A stretch of DNA of 64,000 nucleotides from Melastoma dodecandrum (Eukaryota; Streptophyta; Magnoliopsida; Myrtales; Melastomataceae): positions 124,001 through 188,000 of the forward strand of contig JARUPY010000292.1 of the NCBI GenBank assembly GCA_029817715.1. The letters are read 5' to 3'. A model generated the notes under the pieces. The model was not told where the DNA came from. It did no database searches and was given only the letters and a program-made list of their open reading frames with translations. Both the position numbers and the translations under genes were made by a program. The stretch's first letter is position 1; every line of letters begins with the position of its first letter. This document shows positions 1-9,088 of the stretch, piece by piece.

Positions 1-633
1 GGCGCGCAGCACCGCCCGATCCGGCGCCAGAAAGATTTTCTCGAGATCCCAGCCGGCCAGCGGGCCGGGCACCGGGTCGCCGTAGAAGCTCGCGATCGGG
101 CGGCCGGTGGCGAGGAAGATCTCCAGGGCGCGCATCACCCGCATCCGGTCGCTCGGACGCAGGCGCGCCGCCCCCTCGGGGTCGTGCCGGGCGAGGTCGG
201 CATGCAGCGCCTCGGTGGGGCGCCCCTCCGCCTCGTCCCGCACCCGTGCGCGCACGGCCTCGGGCACGGGGGGCAGCTCCGAAACCCCCTGCTCCAGCGC
301 CCGGAAATACAGGCCGGTGCCGCCGACGAAGATCGGCAACCGCCCGTCGAGCGTCGCCAGCAGCGCCGCCGCGTCGCGCGAAAAATGCCCGACGGAATAG
401 TTCACCACGCCATCGACATGGCCGTAGAGGCGATGCGGAACCTGCGCTTCCGCGTCCGGGTCGGGCCGGGCGGTCAGGCGACGCAGATCCGCGTAGACCT
501 GCATGGAATCGGTGTTGATCACCACGCCGCCGCGCTGCTCCGCCAGCCGGGCGGCGAGCGCCGACTTGCCCGACGCGGTGGGCCCTGCGATGAGGATCGC
601 CGCCGGGCGCCCCCCGGCCTCTCGGTCTGGCAA
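1..633 (-). CDS. miaA: tRNA dimethylallyltransferase MiaA, 3' end beyond window
   Basis: Transfers a dimethylallyl group to A37 of tRNAs reading UNN codons. The visible 211 codons carry the P-loop GPTASGKS near the N terminus, then INTDSMQVY and the [10 protein letters not shown] stretch typical of MiaA (family about 300 residues), so roughly the last third lies off the left edge. The start is taken as TTG at 633 because GGAGG lies about six bases before it and the P-loop follows after about 17 residues. It is divergent from serB with only 14 bases between start codons, so the two leaders overlap. Function is certain from motifs; the TTG start is likely. Confidence 0.93.
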   Translation of the reverse strand, partial: MPDREAGGRPAAILIAGPTASGKSALAARLAEQRGGVVINTDSMQVYADLRRLTARPDPDAEAQVPHRLYGHVDGVVNYSVGHFSRDAAALLATLDGRLPIFVGGTGLYFRALEQGVSELPPVPEAVRARVRDEAEGRPTEALHADLARHDPEGAARLRPSDRMRVMRALEIFLATGRPIASFYGDPVPGPLAGWDLEKIFLAPDRAVLRA

Positions 634-647
634 GGCGAACCTCCACG

Positions 648-1541
648 ATGCTGGTCGCGGTCCTGATAGCAAACCCGGATCGGCCGTCCATCACCGACGC
701 GGTGCTGGCCGAGGCGCGCGCCGTGCTGCGGCCGGAGCACCAGCCGCGGATCCTGCACGGGGAGGTCGCGGCCGAGGTGCTGGTATCGGGCGAACCTTCG
801 GACGCCCTGTCCCTGACGGAGACGCTGCGGACGGCCCTCTCCGGAGAGCCGATCGACCTCGCTGTGCTCCCCGCCGACGCCCACCGGCGCAAGCGCCTGT
901 TCCTGGCCGACATGGACTCGACCATGATCGAGCAGGAATGCATCGACGAGCTCGCCGGGACGCTCGGCCTCAAGGATCACGTGGCGGCGATCACCGAGCG
1001 CGCGATGCGGGGCGAGATCGCCTTCGAGCCGGCTCTGCGCGAGCGGGTGGCGCTCCTGAAGGATATCCCGGTTGGGGCGGTCGACGGGCTGATCACCGAG
1101 CGATTGAGCCTGATGCCGGGCGGCCCCACCCTGGTGCGGACCATGCGGGCGCACGGCGCCCGGACCTGCCTCGTCTCGGGCGGCTTCACTCTGTTCACCG
1201 GCCCGATCGCCGCGATGATCGGCTTCCATGAGCATCGGTCCAACGTGCTGGGCGTGGCGGAGGGCCGCCTGACCGGCACCGTGGAAGATCCGATCGTCGG
1301 CAAGGCCGAGAAGCGCGCCACGCTGATCGAACTCCGTGGCACGCTCGGTCTCGGCCCTGAGGACACGCTCGCGGTGGGCGACGGCGCCAACGATCTCGAC
1401 ATGCTGGCCGAAGCCGGCCTCGGCGTGGCGTTCCGGGCCAAGCCCGCGGTCGCGGCCGCGGCGCAGGTCCGCGTCGAGCACGGCGATCTTACCGCACTTC
1501 TCTATCTCCAGGGCTATGCGGCGGCAGAGTTCGTGGGCTGA
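648..1541 (+). CDS. serB: phosphoserine phosphatase SerB
   Basis: Last step of serine synthesis: dephosphorylates O-phosphoserine in the cytosol. The 297-residue protein has an N-terminal ACT-like region (about 1-75) and a HAD phosphatase domain with the nucleophile motif DMDST at residues 88-92, followed by MIEQECIDE, the SGGF motif and the [10 protein letters not shown] metal-binding motif near residue 245. Length fits the longer proteobacterial SerB form. The ATG at 648 is preceded by AAGG about 12 bases upstream, which lies in the miaA leader on the other strand. High confidence. Confidence 0.96.
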   Translation: MLVAVLIANPDRPSITDAVLAEARAVLRPEHQPRILHGEVAAEVLVSGEPSDALSLTETLRTALSGEPIDLAVLPADAHRRKRLFLADMDSTMIEQECIDELAGTLGLKDHVAAITERAMRGEIAFEPALRERVALLKDIPVGAVDGLITERLSLMPGGPTLVRTMRAHGARTCLVSGGFTLFTGPIAAMIGFHEHRSNVLGVAEGRLTGTVEDPIVGKAEKRATLIELRGTLGLGPEDTLAVGDGANDLDMLAEAGLGVAFRAKPAVAAAAQVRVEHGDLTALLYLQGYAAAEFVG

Positions 1542-1545
1542 GCGC

Positions 1546-2019
1546 TCAGTGGATGGTCCGGGTCAGGGCGACCACGGCGCCCAGCACCGCCAGCGTCTGA
1601 AAGCCGATCGCGCCGACGAGCCAGCGTACTGTCTCGACCTTGGCGGAGGCGATGGCGCCTTTCACGGATTCGATGTCGGCCCGCGTCTCAAGGCGCAATC
1701 CGTCAATGTCGGCTTTCGTGGACAGGCGGAGGGCTTCGATATCTGAGCTCGTGGACAGGCGGAGGGCTTCGATATCCGCCTGGGTCGTCATCCGCAGCGC
1801 CTCGATATCGGCGCGCGTTTGGATCTTGAGGGCTTCGATATCGCCGCGGACGATCTGTATATCCGCCTGCACGTCGCGGATATCGGCCTTCGTGGCAAGG
1901 TTGCTGTCGAGGACATCGACCAACGCATCCGCCAAGCCCTCGGCCTGCTCGGGCGACAGCTTCGCCTTCTCGCGCAGAGTGCGGGCGAACTTCAGGGTAT
2001 CGAAGGCGACAGCCGTCAT
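1546..2019 (-). CDS. DUF1640-like coiled-coil membrane protein with 11-residue repeats
   Basis: A 157-residue protein starting MTAVAFDTLKFARTL, which resembles DUF1640 (CCDC90-like) proteins: a short helical head with a conserved LATKADI segment, a coiled coil, and a single C-terminal transmembrane helix (about residues 128-150). Between about residues 65 and 125 it has five 11-residue repeats of the type ADIEALRxxT, visible in DNA as 33-base near-repeats. Hendecad periodicity predicts a long coiled coil. The ATG at 2019 is preferred over a longer form because family similarity begins there. The gene ends 5 bases after serB and is convergent with it. Biochemical role unknown. Confidence 0.75.
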   Translation of the reverse strand: MTAVAFDTLKFARTLREKAKLSPEQAEGLADALVDVLDSNLATKADIRDVQADIQIVRGDIEALKIQTRADIEALRMTTQADIEALRLSTSSDIEALRLSTKADIDGLRLETRADIESVKGAIASAKVETVRWLVGAIGFQTLAVLGAVVALTRTIH

Positions 2020-2145
2020 AGGTCTAGGATCGTTCGAGCCGCACCGACTCGCGGCGCCAGTCTCCGGCACCGGGCCGCTCCGTCAAGGCAGCGCTTCGGT
2101 CCGCTTGTCCACGGCGAACAGAGCCGCCTTCGCGGCCCTTCGTGT

Positions 2146-2274
2146 GCCGGGTCCCGGACAGGTTCCGCTGACGCGCCACCTGTCCGGGAACCGGTGGCGC
2201 TTCGCAATGGTGCGCGACGCCTTTTCCCGGGCGCATGCAGCGCCAGCGGATTGCGACCCGGACCAGTACGGGAC
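2146..2274 (+). repeat. dispersed intergenic repeat, copy 1
   Basis: The intergenic region 2,020-2,351 holds a segment whose reverse complement recurs at about 35,590-35,718. Shared words include TTCCCGGGCGCATGCAGC, CACCTGTCCGGGAA and AGGTTCCGCT in the same order, with small gaps between them. Both copies are intergenic. No open frame is conserved between copies, so this is a non-coding repeat family rather than a gene fragment. Ends are approximate. Confidence 0.7.
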
Positions 2275-2351
2275 GCGCCGCGAAAGCGGCTCCGCACGCG
2301 CGGTGGTCGCCGATCGGCCACCGCGCCCGTACGCCGACCCGTGTCGACCGC

Positions 2352-3896
2352 TCAGTCCAACCCGAGGGCCACGAAGCGCACGTCGCCCGTCGCGCTCGCG
2401 ACCAGCAGCAGCACCGACTTGCGCCCGTCCTTCTTGAGGGCATCGATCCGCTTGGTCACGTCGGCCGGCGTGTTCACCGCCTCCTGACCGACCTCGACGA
2501 TCACCTCGCCGGGCTGGATCCGCTTGTCGGCCGCCGTCGAGTTCGGATCGACGCGGGTGACGACCACGCCTTTCACGGTGTCCTTGATGGAGTACTTCTT
2601 GCGCAGGTCATCGGTCATGCCGGACAGGTTGAGGCCCAGCGCCTGACGGGTCGCGCTCTCGGGCTCCGGCTGGCGCAGGTTGGCGAGCTGCGGCTTGTCG
2701 CTGTCCTCCAGGCGGCCGAGGGTGACGGGCTTCGTCACCTCCTCGCCCTTGCGCATGACGACCACGTCGACCTTCTGCCCCACGGGTGTGGAGGCCACGA
2801 TCCGCGGCAGGTCGCCGGAGGCCTTCACCGGGGCGCCGTTGAACTTCAGGATCACGTCGCCGACCTCGATCCCGGCGGTCTTGGCCGGGCCCTTCTCGTC
2901 GACGCCGGCCACCAGGGCGCCGCGCGCGCCGCCCTTCAGGTTCAGGGCCTCGGCGGTGGCGTCGTCGACGTTCTGGATGCGCACGCCGAGCCAGCCGCGG
3001 CGAACCTCGCCGAAATCGCGAAGCTGGTCGATCACGGGCTTGGCCGTATCCGACGGCACCGCGAAGCCGATGCCGACCGAGCCGCCGGTCGGCGACAGGA
3101 TCGCCGTGTTGATGCCGATCACCTCGCCGTCCATGTTGAACAGCGGACCGCCCGAATTGCCCTTGTTGATGGCCGCGTCGGTCTGGATGTAGTTGTCGTA
3201 GGGTCCGGACTCGATGTTCCGGCCCCGGGCCGAGACGATGCCGGCCGAGACCGAGCCGCCGAGGCCGAACGGGTTGCCGATGGCGATCACCCAGTCGCCC
3301 GGCCGCATCTTGTCGGAATTGCCGAACGGCACCGCCTTGAGCGGATGATCGGCCGGGGGCTTCACCCGCAGCACCGCGAGATCGATCTTCGAATCCTTGC
3401 CGACGATCTCGGCCTTCAGCTTGGTGCCGTCGTGCAGGATGACCTGGATGTCGTTGGCGTCGCCGATGACGTGGTTGTTAGTCACCACGAGGCCAGCGGC
3501 GTCGATGATGAAGCCGGAGCCCAGCGAATTCGACTTGCGCTGCGTCCGCGGCGAATCCCCGTCGCCGCCGCCACCGCCTCCCCCCCGGCCGCCGCGGCGG
3601 TTGAAGAATTCCTCGAACAGATCCTCGAACGGGGTTCCCGGAGGCACCTGCGGGCCGGCGCGGCCGCCGCGGGCCTCGACCGTGGTGGAGGCCGAGATGT
3701 TCACCACCGCGTCGGTCACCTGATCGGCGAGATCGGCGAGCGAGGCCGGGCCCTTGGCGAAGGCCGGAACCGGCAGGGCGGCGGTCGCGACAGAGGCGCC
3801 GACCAGAATCGAGGCCATCAGCGCGCGGGTGCGGGAGCGGGGCTGCGCCTTCGCGCGGCCGAAGGGCGCCTCAGGGGCGCGCGCGACGGAATGCAT
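2352..3896 (-). CDS. degP: Do-family periplasmic serine protease (DegP/HtrA)
   Basis: Periplasmic protease/chaperone that degrades misfolded envelope proteins. From the chosen ATG (3896; AAGAGG about eight bases upstream) the protein is 514 residues: signal peptide to about residue 48, a glycine-rich linker (about 102-113), a trypsin-like domain with catalytic H142 (TNNHVIG), D172 (SKIDLAVL) and S248 (GNSGGP), then two PDZ domains (about 290-390 and 410-510). A longer frame reaches 3992 but lacks a better ribosome site. It lies 115 bases downstream of hflC in the same orientation, an arrangement found in many alphaproteobacteria and consistent with a shared role in membrane quality control. 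Confidence 0.95.
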   Translation of the reverse strand: MHSVARAPEAPFGRAKAQPRSRTRALMASILVGASVATAALPVPAFAKGPASLADLADQVTDAVVNISASTTVEARGGRAGPQVPPGTPFEDLFEEFFNRRGGRGGGGGGGDGDSPRTQRKSNSLGSGFIIDAAGLVVTNNHVIGDANDIQVILHDGTKLKAEIVGKDSKIDLAVLRVKPPADHPLKAVPFGNSDKMRPGDWVIAIGNPFGLGGSVSAGIVSARGRNIESGPYDNYIQTDAAINKGNSGGPLFNMDGEVIGINTAILSPTGGSVGIGFAVPSDTAKPVIDQLRDFGEVRRGWLGVRIQNVDDATAEALNLKGGARGALVAGVDEKGPAKTAGIEVGDVILKFNGAPVKASGDLPRIVASTPVGQKVDVVVMRKGEEVTKPVTLGRLEDSDKPQLANLRQPEPESATRQALGLNLSGMTDDLRKKYSIKDTVKGVVVTRVDPNSTAADKRIQPGEVIVEVGQEAVNTPADVTKRIDALKKDGRKSVLLLVASATGDVRFVALGLD

Positions 3897-4011
3897 GATC
3901 GACCTCTTCAAGACCGCGTTTCCAGGTGTGCGGGCCCGCGGCCGGAGGTCGGGGCCCGCTTCTTGTCGCGCAAGGTAGTCCTCGGGCGCCATGGCGCCAA
4001 CACGCGGTCGA

Positions 4012-4980
4012 TCAGCGCGCCGCCCCGGTCGTCGACCCCGTCGTCGCGCTCGGATCGGCGGGTCCGCGCGGGGCGCGGGGGGCAGCCGATGCCGCCGCCC
4101 GGCCCTGCGGGTCGCTGAAGTAGCGGAAGAAGTCCGTGTTCGGGCTGATCACCAAGCGCGTATCGGACCCCTTCAGCCCCACCTCGTAGGCCTGCATCGA
4201 CCGGTAGAAGCTGAAGAAGTCCGCATCCGCGCCGAACGCCTCGGCGAGGATGCGGTTCTTGTCGGCATCGCCCTGGCCGCGCAGCTGCTCGGATTTCTGC
4301 GTCGCCTCGGCCAGGATCACCGTGACCTCGCGGTCGGCCTTGGCACGGATCGTGGCGGCGATCTGGTCGCCGTTGGCACGGATGTCGGCGGCCTCGCGTT
4401 CGCGCTCGGTCTTCATGCGCTTGTAGACCGCGGCCGAGTTCTGCGCGGGCAGATCGACGCGGGTCATGCGCAGATCGACGATCTCGATGCCGAGCGCCTT
4501 GGCCTGCCGGTTCACGTCCTCCTGGATCTGGTGCATCAGCTGGCCGCGGTCGGTCTTCACGATCGCGTCGCGGGTCGAGCGGGCGAGCACGTTGCGCAGG
4601 CCGGAATTGGTGAAGCTCGCGAGCCGCTGGTTGGCCAGCCCGATATTGCCCACCGCCTGGTAGAAGCGCAGCGGATCGAGGATCCGGTAGCGGGCGAAGG
4701 CGTCGACCTCCAGGTTCTGGCGGTCGGCGGTCAGAACGGTCTGGACCGGCAGGTCGAGGTCGAGCACGCGCTTGTCGAAGATGACCACGTTCTCGACGAA
4801 CGGGATCTTGAAGTAGAGGCCCGGCTTGTCCTCGCCGGTGGCGTTGAGGACGGCGCGGACGCGGCCGAACTGCAGGACGAGCGCCTGCTGCATCTGGCCG
4901 ACGGTGAAGATCGAGGCGTAGAGCCCGATCGCGACGATCGCGGCGACCGCGATCAGGCCGGTGCGGAGAGCCTGTTTCAT
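4012..4980 (-). CDS. hflC: HflC, FtsH protease modulator
   Basis: SPFH/band-7 protein that forms the periplasmic-facing HflKC ring around the membrane protease FtsH. The 322 residues begin with one N-terminal transmembrane helix (about 7-27), followed by the band-7 domain with the typical FDKRVLDLDLP segment and a helical region rich in charged residues; the C-terminal tail is alanine/proline rich. Its start overlaps the hflK stop by four bases (ATGA type), so the two are translationally coupled. Confidence 0.95.
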   Translation of the reverse strand: MKQALRTGLIAVAAIVAIGLYASIFTVGQMQQALVLQFGRVRAVLNATGEDKPGLYFKIPFVENVVIFDKRVLDLDLPVQTVLTADRQNLEVDAFARYRILDPLRFYQAVGNIGLANQRLASFTNSGLRNVLARSTRDAIVKTDRGQLMHQIQEDVNRQAKALGIEIVDLRMTRVDLPAQNSAAVYKRMKTEREREAADIRANGDQIAATIRAKADREVTVILAEATQKSEQLRGQGDADKNRILAEAFGADADFFSFYRSMQAYEVGLKGSDTRLVISPNTDFFRYFSDPQGRAAASAAPRAPRGPADPSATTGSTTGAAR

Positions 4981-6155
4981 CGGCCGGCCCCCGTCTGGGT
5001 CTGGGCCCGGGCGCCGAATTCCGAGAGCGGCAGCACCGGCAGCACGCCGGCCGCGGTCGCGGTGCCGGGCTGCGTCCCGTTCTGGTCGATGATCACCTTG
5101 TTCACGGAGCCCAGGACCTTCTCCATCGTCTCCAGGAAGATCCGCTCGCGGCTGATCGCCGGGGCGGCCTTGTAGGAGGCGTAGACCTCGCTGAAGCGCG
5201 CCGCCTGGCCGGTGGCGTCGGCGGTCGCCTTGGTCCGGTAGGCCTCGGCCTGCTGGACGATCTGGGACGCCTTGCCGCGGGCCTGCGGCACCTCACGGCT
5301 CGCGTAGGTCTTGGCCTCGTTCTGCGCCGTGTCGGCGTCCTGCTGGGCCGCGTTCACGTCGATGAAGGCGGGGCGCACCTCCGGCGGCGGGTTCACCGAG
5401 ACGAGCTGCACCACCTCGATCCGCACGCCGGCGCCGTACTCGTCCAGCGCCTTCTGGACCATCTCCTTCACCTCCTGGGCGATGCTCGACTGCTCGTTGG
5501 TCAGGATCGCCTGGATGTTTCGGCGGCCGATCACCTCGCGCATCGCGCTCTCGGAGATTGCCTTGATGGTGCCCTCCGGGTTCTGGAGGTTGAACACGAA
5601 GTCCGAGGCCTTCAGCGGGTTGACCCGCCACTGCACCTCGAAATCGAGATCGACGATGTTCTCGTCGCCGGTGAGCATCAGGCTCTCGTCCGGCACGTCG
5701 CGGTTGCGGCCCTGGCCGCCGGGGCCGTTACGGAAGCCGATCTGGATCGAGTTCTGCGAGCCGACGTCGGGCTTGACCACGCCGCCGATCGGATAGGGGA
5801 AGTTGTAGCGCAGGCCCTCGCCCTTGGTGCCGACGTAGCGGCCGAAGATCGTCTCGATGCCGACCTGCCGCGGGTAGACGGTGTAGAAGCCGGTGGCGAG
5901 CCAGACCGCCACGGCGAGCGCCGCAATGACCGCTGCGCTCCGGCCGCCGCCGAGGCCGGTCGAGCCGCCCCCTCCATAGCCGCCGCTGCCGCCGCCACCC
6001 GGGATCAGGTTGCGCAGACGGTCCTGCCCGCGCTTGAGCAGGTCCTCAAGGTTCGGCGGGGTCTTGCCGCCGTTGCCCCACGGACCGCCACCGCCGCCGT
6101 TGCCGCCGGGCCGGCCCCAGGGACCTCCGCCGCCGCTCTGATTGCTCCAAGGCAT
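4977..6155 (-). CDS. hflK: HflK, FtsH protease modulator
   Basis: Partner of HflC in the FtsH-regulating complex. The 392-residue protein has a glycine/asparagine-rich cytoplasmic N terminus (about 1-75, beginning MPWSNQSGGGGPWG), one transmembrane helix (about 79-98), then the SPFH domain with the characteristic LTGDENIVDLDFEVQW segment and a coiled-coil part (AAQQDADTAQNEAKTYA). It heads the hflK-hflC-degP group. The 276 bases upstream to folA hold no gene that I can support and presumably contain its promoter. Confidence 0.95.
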   Translation of the reverse strand: MPWSNQSGGGGPWGRPGGNGGGGGPWGNGGKTPPNLEDLLKRGQDRLRNLIPGGGGSGGYGGGGSTGLGGGRSAAVIAALAVAVWLATGFYTVYPRQVGIETIFGRYVGTKGEGLRYNFPYPIGGVVKPDVGSQNSIQIGFRNGPGGQGRNRDVPDESLMLTGDENIVDLDFEVQWRVNPLKASDFVFNLQNPEGTIKAISESAMREVIGRRNIQAILTNEQSSIAQEVKEMVQKALDEYGAGVRIEVVQLVSVNPPPEVRPAFIDVNAAQQDADTAQNEAKTYASREVPQARGKASQIVQQAEAYRTKATADATGQAARFSEVYASYKAAPAISRERIFLETMEKVLGSVNKVIIDQNGTQPGTATAAGVLPVLPLSEFGARAQTQTGAGR

Positions 6156-6431
6156 CCTAGCCGTCGTCTCCCGCCTGTCCGCGCCTAGCCCACACCGCGG
6201 CCTGCGCCCCTTGCCTGAACGGCCACGCTCGCCCGCCTAGTCCCGTCCACCGGCGGACCGCGGGGCGGTCCCGCCCGATGGGCGGCCTAAGAGCCTACGC
6301 GCGCGCAACTTCCCGCCCGAACCGCACCCAGACCGGGCGCACACGTACAGGCACCTGCGGGCGCACGCCCCGTGCTGTCAAGGCTGGCAGGTGGGCATGC
6401 GGAGGCTCAAAGGCAAATGCGGCCGCGCGCC

Positions 6432-6920
6432 TCAGCGCAGGCGTTCCCAATCCACGAACGCGAAAGCGTATTCGTCGCGGGGGCCGGCGGGGTGGGACTC
6501 ACGAAACACCTCCCGGAACTGCGCCCGGTCGAAGGCCGGGAATCGCACGTCGCCCTCCGGCTCGGCATCGACCTCGGTGAGGTGGAGGCGATCGGCCCGC
6601 GGGAGGGCGGAGGCGTAGATCTCGGCGCCGCCGACCACCATCAGCTCCGAGCCGGCGGCGGCCAGCGCGGCCTCCCAGTCGTGGACGATCTCGGCGCCCT
6701 CGGCCCGGAAGCTGCGGTCGCGGGTCAGCACCAGCGTGCGGCGGCCCGGCAGCGGCCGGCCGATCGAGTCCCAGGTCCGGCGGCCCATCAGCATCGGCTT
6801 GCCCATGGTGAGCGCCTTGAACCGCTTCAGGTCGCTGGACAGGTGCCACGCGAGGCCGTTGTCGCGGCCGATCACCCCGTTGCGGGCGACGGCGGCCACC
6901 AGGGAGACGGTCGGCCTCAT
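6432..6920 (-). CDS. folA: dihydrofolate reductase
   Basis: Reduces dihydrofolate to tetrahydrofolate with NADPH. The 162 residues start [18 protein letters not shown], matching the DHFR N-terminal strand and Met20-loop region, then show [13 protein letters not shown], the [16 protein letters not shown] adenine-binding segment and VVGGAEIY. It overlaps the thyA stop by four bases (ATGA), so it is coupled to thyA, whose reaction produces the dihydrofolate that this enzyme recycles. Confidence 0.96.
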   Translation of the reverse strand: MRPTVSLVAAVARNGVIGRDNGLAWHLSSDLKRFKALTMGKPMLMGRRTWDSIGRPLPGRRTLVLTRDRSFRAEGAEIVHDWEAALAAAGSELMVVGGAEIYASALPRADRLHLTEVDAEPEGDVRFPAFDRAQFREVFRESHPAGPRDEYAFAFVDWERLR

Positions 6921-7711
6921 ACCGCCACCGGGGCCGCGATGGCGGGATGCGGGTCGTAGTTCTCGATCGTGATGTCCTCGTACCGGAAGGCGAAGAGGTC
7001 GCGCACCGCCGGGTTGAGCCGCAGCTGCGGCAGCGGACGGGGCTCCCGGGCGAGCAGGGTGCGGGTCTGCTCCAGGTGGTTCCGGTAGAGATGGGCGTCG
7101 CCGAAGGTATGGACGAAGTCGCCGACGCCGAGGCCGGTCACCTGGGCGATCATGTGGGTCAGGAGCGCGTAGCTCGCGATGTTGAACGGCACGCCGAGGA
7201 AAGCGTCGGCCGAGCGCTGGTAGAGCTGGCAGGAGAGCCGCCCCTCGCTCACATAGAACTGGAACAGGCAGTGGCAGGGGGCGAGCGCCATCCGGTCGAG
7301 ATCGGCCGGGTTCCAGGCCGAGACGATCAGGCGCCGGGAATCCGGGTTGCGCCGGATCTCGTCGAGCACCCAGGCGATCTGATCGACGGTGCCGCCATCG
7401 GGCTTCTGCCAGGAGCGCCACTGCTTACCGTAGACCGGCCCGAGGTCGCCGTGTTCGTCGGCCCACTCGTCCCAGATCGACACGCCGTTGGCCTGGAGCG
7501 CCGCCACGTTGGTGTCGCCCACCAGGAACCAGAGCAGCTCGTGGATGATCGAGCGCAGGTGCAGGCGCTTCGTCGTGACCAGCGGGAAGCCGGCCGACAG
7601 GTCGAAGCGCATCTGGTGGCCGAACACCGAGAGCGTTCCGGTGCCGGTGCGGTCGTCCTTGGCGGCACCCGCGTCGAGGATGCGCCGAAGCAGGTCGTGA
7701 TAAGCGTCCAT
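6917..7711 (-). CDS. thyA: thymidylate synthase ThyA
   Basis: Methylates dUMP to dTMP using methylene-tetrahydrofolate. At 264 residues it has the standard length; visible are the catalytic cysteine in [12 protein letters not shown], the dUMP-binding [18 protein letters not shown] segment and the C-terminal IAAPVAV end. First gene of a thyA-folA pair with overlapping stop and start codons. Confidence 0.97.
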   Translation of the reverse strand: MDAYHDLLRRILDAGAAKDDRTGTGTLSVFGHQMRFDLSAGFPLVTTKRLHLRSIIHELLWFLVGDTNVAALQANGVSIWDEWADEHGDLGPVYGKQWRSWQKPDGGTVDQIAWVLDEIRRNPDSRRLIVSAWNPADLDRMALAPCHCLFQFYVSEGRLSCQLYQRSADAFLGVPFNIASYALLTHMIAQVTGLGVGDFVHTFGDAHLYRNHLEQTRTLLAREPRPLPQLRLNPAVRDLFAFRYEDITIENYDPHPAIAAPVAV

Positions 7712-7790
7712 CGCTCATTCCTGCGCGCCACAGGGCCGCCGGGCAAGCGGGCCGCCGGCATCTATGCACCGCCGTCGCGCATCATGGTGA

Positions 7791-8648
7791 TCAGCCCGGC
7801 CAGAGCAGGTAGGTCACAAGCGCGAGGTTCGACCAGCCGTGGAGCGCAATGCCGGGCCAGAGCCGTCCGGTCCGCCAGCGCAGCCAGCCGAGTGCGAAGG
7901 CCAGGGGCAGCAGCGAGACTGGCCGCGCGAGCCCCCAGGACGACACATGGGCGGCCGCGAAGACGAGGGCGGTAACCAGGACCGCCCCCACGGGCCCCAC
8001 CGCCGCCTGCGCGCGGGCATAGGCCTCGCCGCGCAGCAGCAGCTCCTCCGCCACGGGGGCCAGGATCGTCAGGTAGGCAAGCCACGCCGCCACCGCGGCC
8101 TGGCTCATGAACGGCGACAGCCTCACATGCTGCCCGAAGCTGGCGCCGAACAGCTCAGCCGTGCCGGTCACCCAGGCGATGTGCAGCACCGGCCAGACCA
8201 GCAGGATTCCCAGGAGGACAACGGGCCGCATCCCGTTCGGCCGCTCCCGGTCGAGGGCGAGGCGGCGGCGCCAGCCGGCCCGGTCCCGCAGCCACGCCCC
8301 GCCGATGACCAGGAGGGCGAGGAAGACCTGCCGGAGCGCATCGACCGCGAAGGCCCGGTGGGCGAGTTCGACCGCGCCGAGGAACGGGCGCCGCTCCGGC
8401 GGCAGGAACGGGTCGATCCCGTTCCACAGATCGAAGCCGACGCGTACGGCGGCCAGCGAGAGCAGGCTCGCCGCACCGAGATAGAGAACGACGAGCCCGA
8501 TCAGGGCGCCGAGGCGCCACGTCGCGGACCAGACGCGGCCGAGACGGCCCGGATCCGGCAGCGCGCCGGGGCGCGACTGCGCGCTTCCGGCAACAGGCGC
8601 GCCCTGAGGCTCCAAATGAGAGAGCGGCGCGACACGATCGGGCTTCAA
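7791..8648 (-). CDS. CPBP-family intramembrane metalloprotease
   Basis: Polytopic membrane protein of the CPBP/CAAX-protease (Abi) family. Conserved glutamates lie in the EELLLRG motif, the second motif is FAAAHVSSW and the third is GIALHGWSN, with several hydrophobic segments before and between them. The substrate is unknown; bacterial members act on membrane proteins. The open frame extends upstream to 8792, but that part runs antisense through the tmRNA gene, so I place the start at TTG 8648 (AGAGGGGA upstream) with TTG 8615 as an alternative. Start confidence is low, family confidence good. Confidence 0.75.
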   Translation of the reverse strand: MKPDRVAPLSHLEPQGAPVAGSAQSRPGALPDPGRLGRVWSATWRLGALIGLVVLYLGAASLLSLAAVRVGFDLWNGIDPFLPPERRPFLGAVELAHRAFAVDALRQVFLALLVIGGAWLRDRAGWRRRLALDRERPNGMRPVVLLGILLVWPVLHIAWVTGTAELFGASFGQHVRLSPFMSQAAVAAWLAYLTILAPVAEELLLRGEAYARAQAAVGPVGAVLVTALVFAAAHVSSWGLARPVSLLPLAFALGWLRWRTGRLWPGIALHGWSNLALVTYLLWPG

Positions 8649-8689
8649 AACCGGACCGATCCCCTCTATATCTCGGGAGCCGGTCGCGA

Positions 8690-9030
8690 GGCCGGCTATG
8701 GCGATAAACGTTCTTCGCAATAAACCTATCGGACCCGGGGGCGGTACCCGGCGCCTCCACCCGAACCCAGGACATGCTGCCGCAAGGCGCATGATCGCGA
8801 GCCTGGGTTCCGGCGGGGGCGAAATAGGATCGACGAGGGCGTAAAGGTTGGACTTTCGCTCGGCATGGTTCCGCCGTTATCGGGCCTTTGCAATAGTTGC
8901 CAACGACAACTTTGCTCCGGTGGCGGTGGCCGCGTAAGCGGTCCCCAATACCGACCTCAAGTCCTAGCGGGTAGCACCGCATAGGCGGGGTTCGGAGGCA
9001 CCTGGCAACAGAAGCCTCCACTTCCAATTC
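8690..9030 (+). ncRNA. ssrA: circularly permuted two-piece tmRNA (ssrA)
   Basis: Rescues stalled ribosomes and tags the nascent chain for proteolysis. In gene order, the acceptor piece comes first: a T-stem CCGGG/CCCGG near 8733-8750 and the 3' acceptor strand CGCCTCC followed by ACC at 8759-8761. A spacer (8762-8814) folds by AACCCAGG/CCTGGGTT. The coding piece starts at 8815 with GGGGGCG, which pairs with CGCCTCC over 7 bp and includes the G.U third pair that marks alanine tRNA. The tag frame at 8899-8937 reads ANDNFAPVAVAA then TAA. The first and last nucleotides are estimates. The encoded tail is ACCC rather than ACCA, so CCA would be added after processing. Confidence 0.93.
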
Positions 9031-9088
9031 CTCGGTCCGGCCATCCGCGGCGGGGCGCCGGGCAGACCGGGCGAGAGCGCGACCGCAG

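Noticed and set aside
519..1481. Long minus-strand open frame of 320 codons through serB
   Set aside because: Antisense shadow in GC-rich sequence; serB on the plus strand has all family motifs and the frame has no recognisable domain.
8649..8792. Upstream extension of the CPBP protease gene
   Set aside because: It runs antisense through the tmRNA acceptor piece and spacer and has no family similarity.
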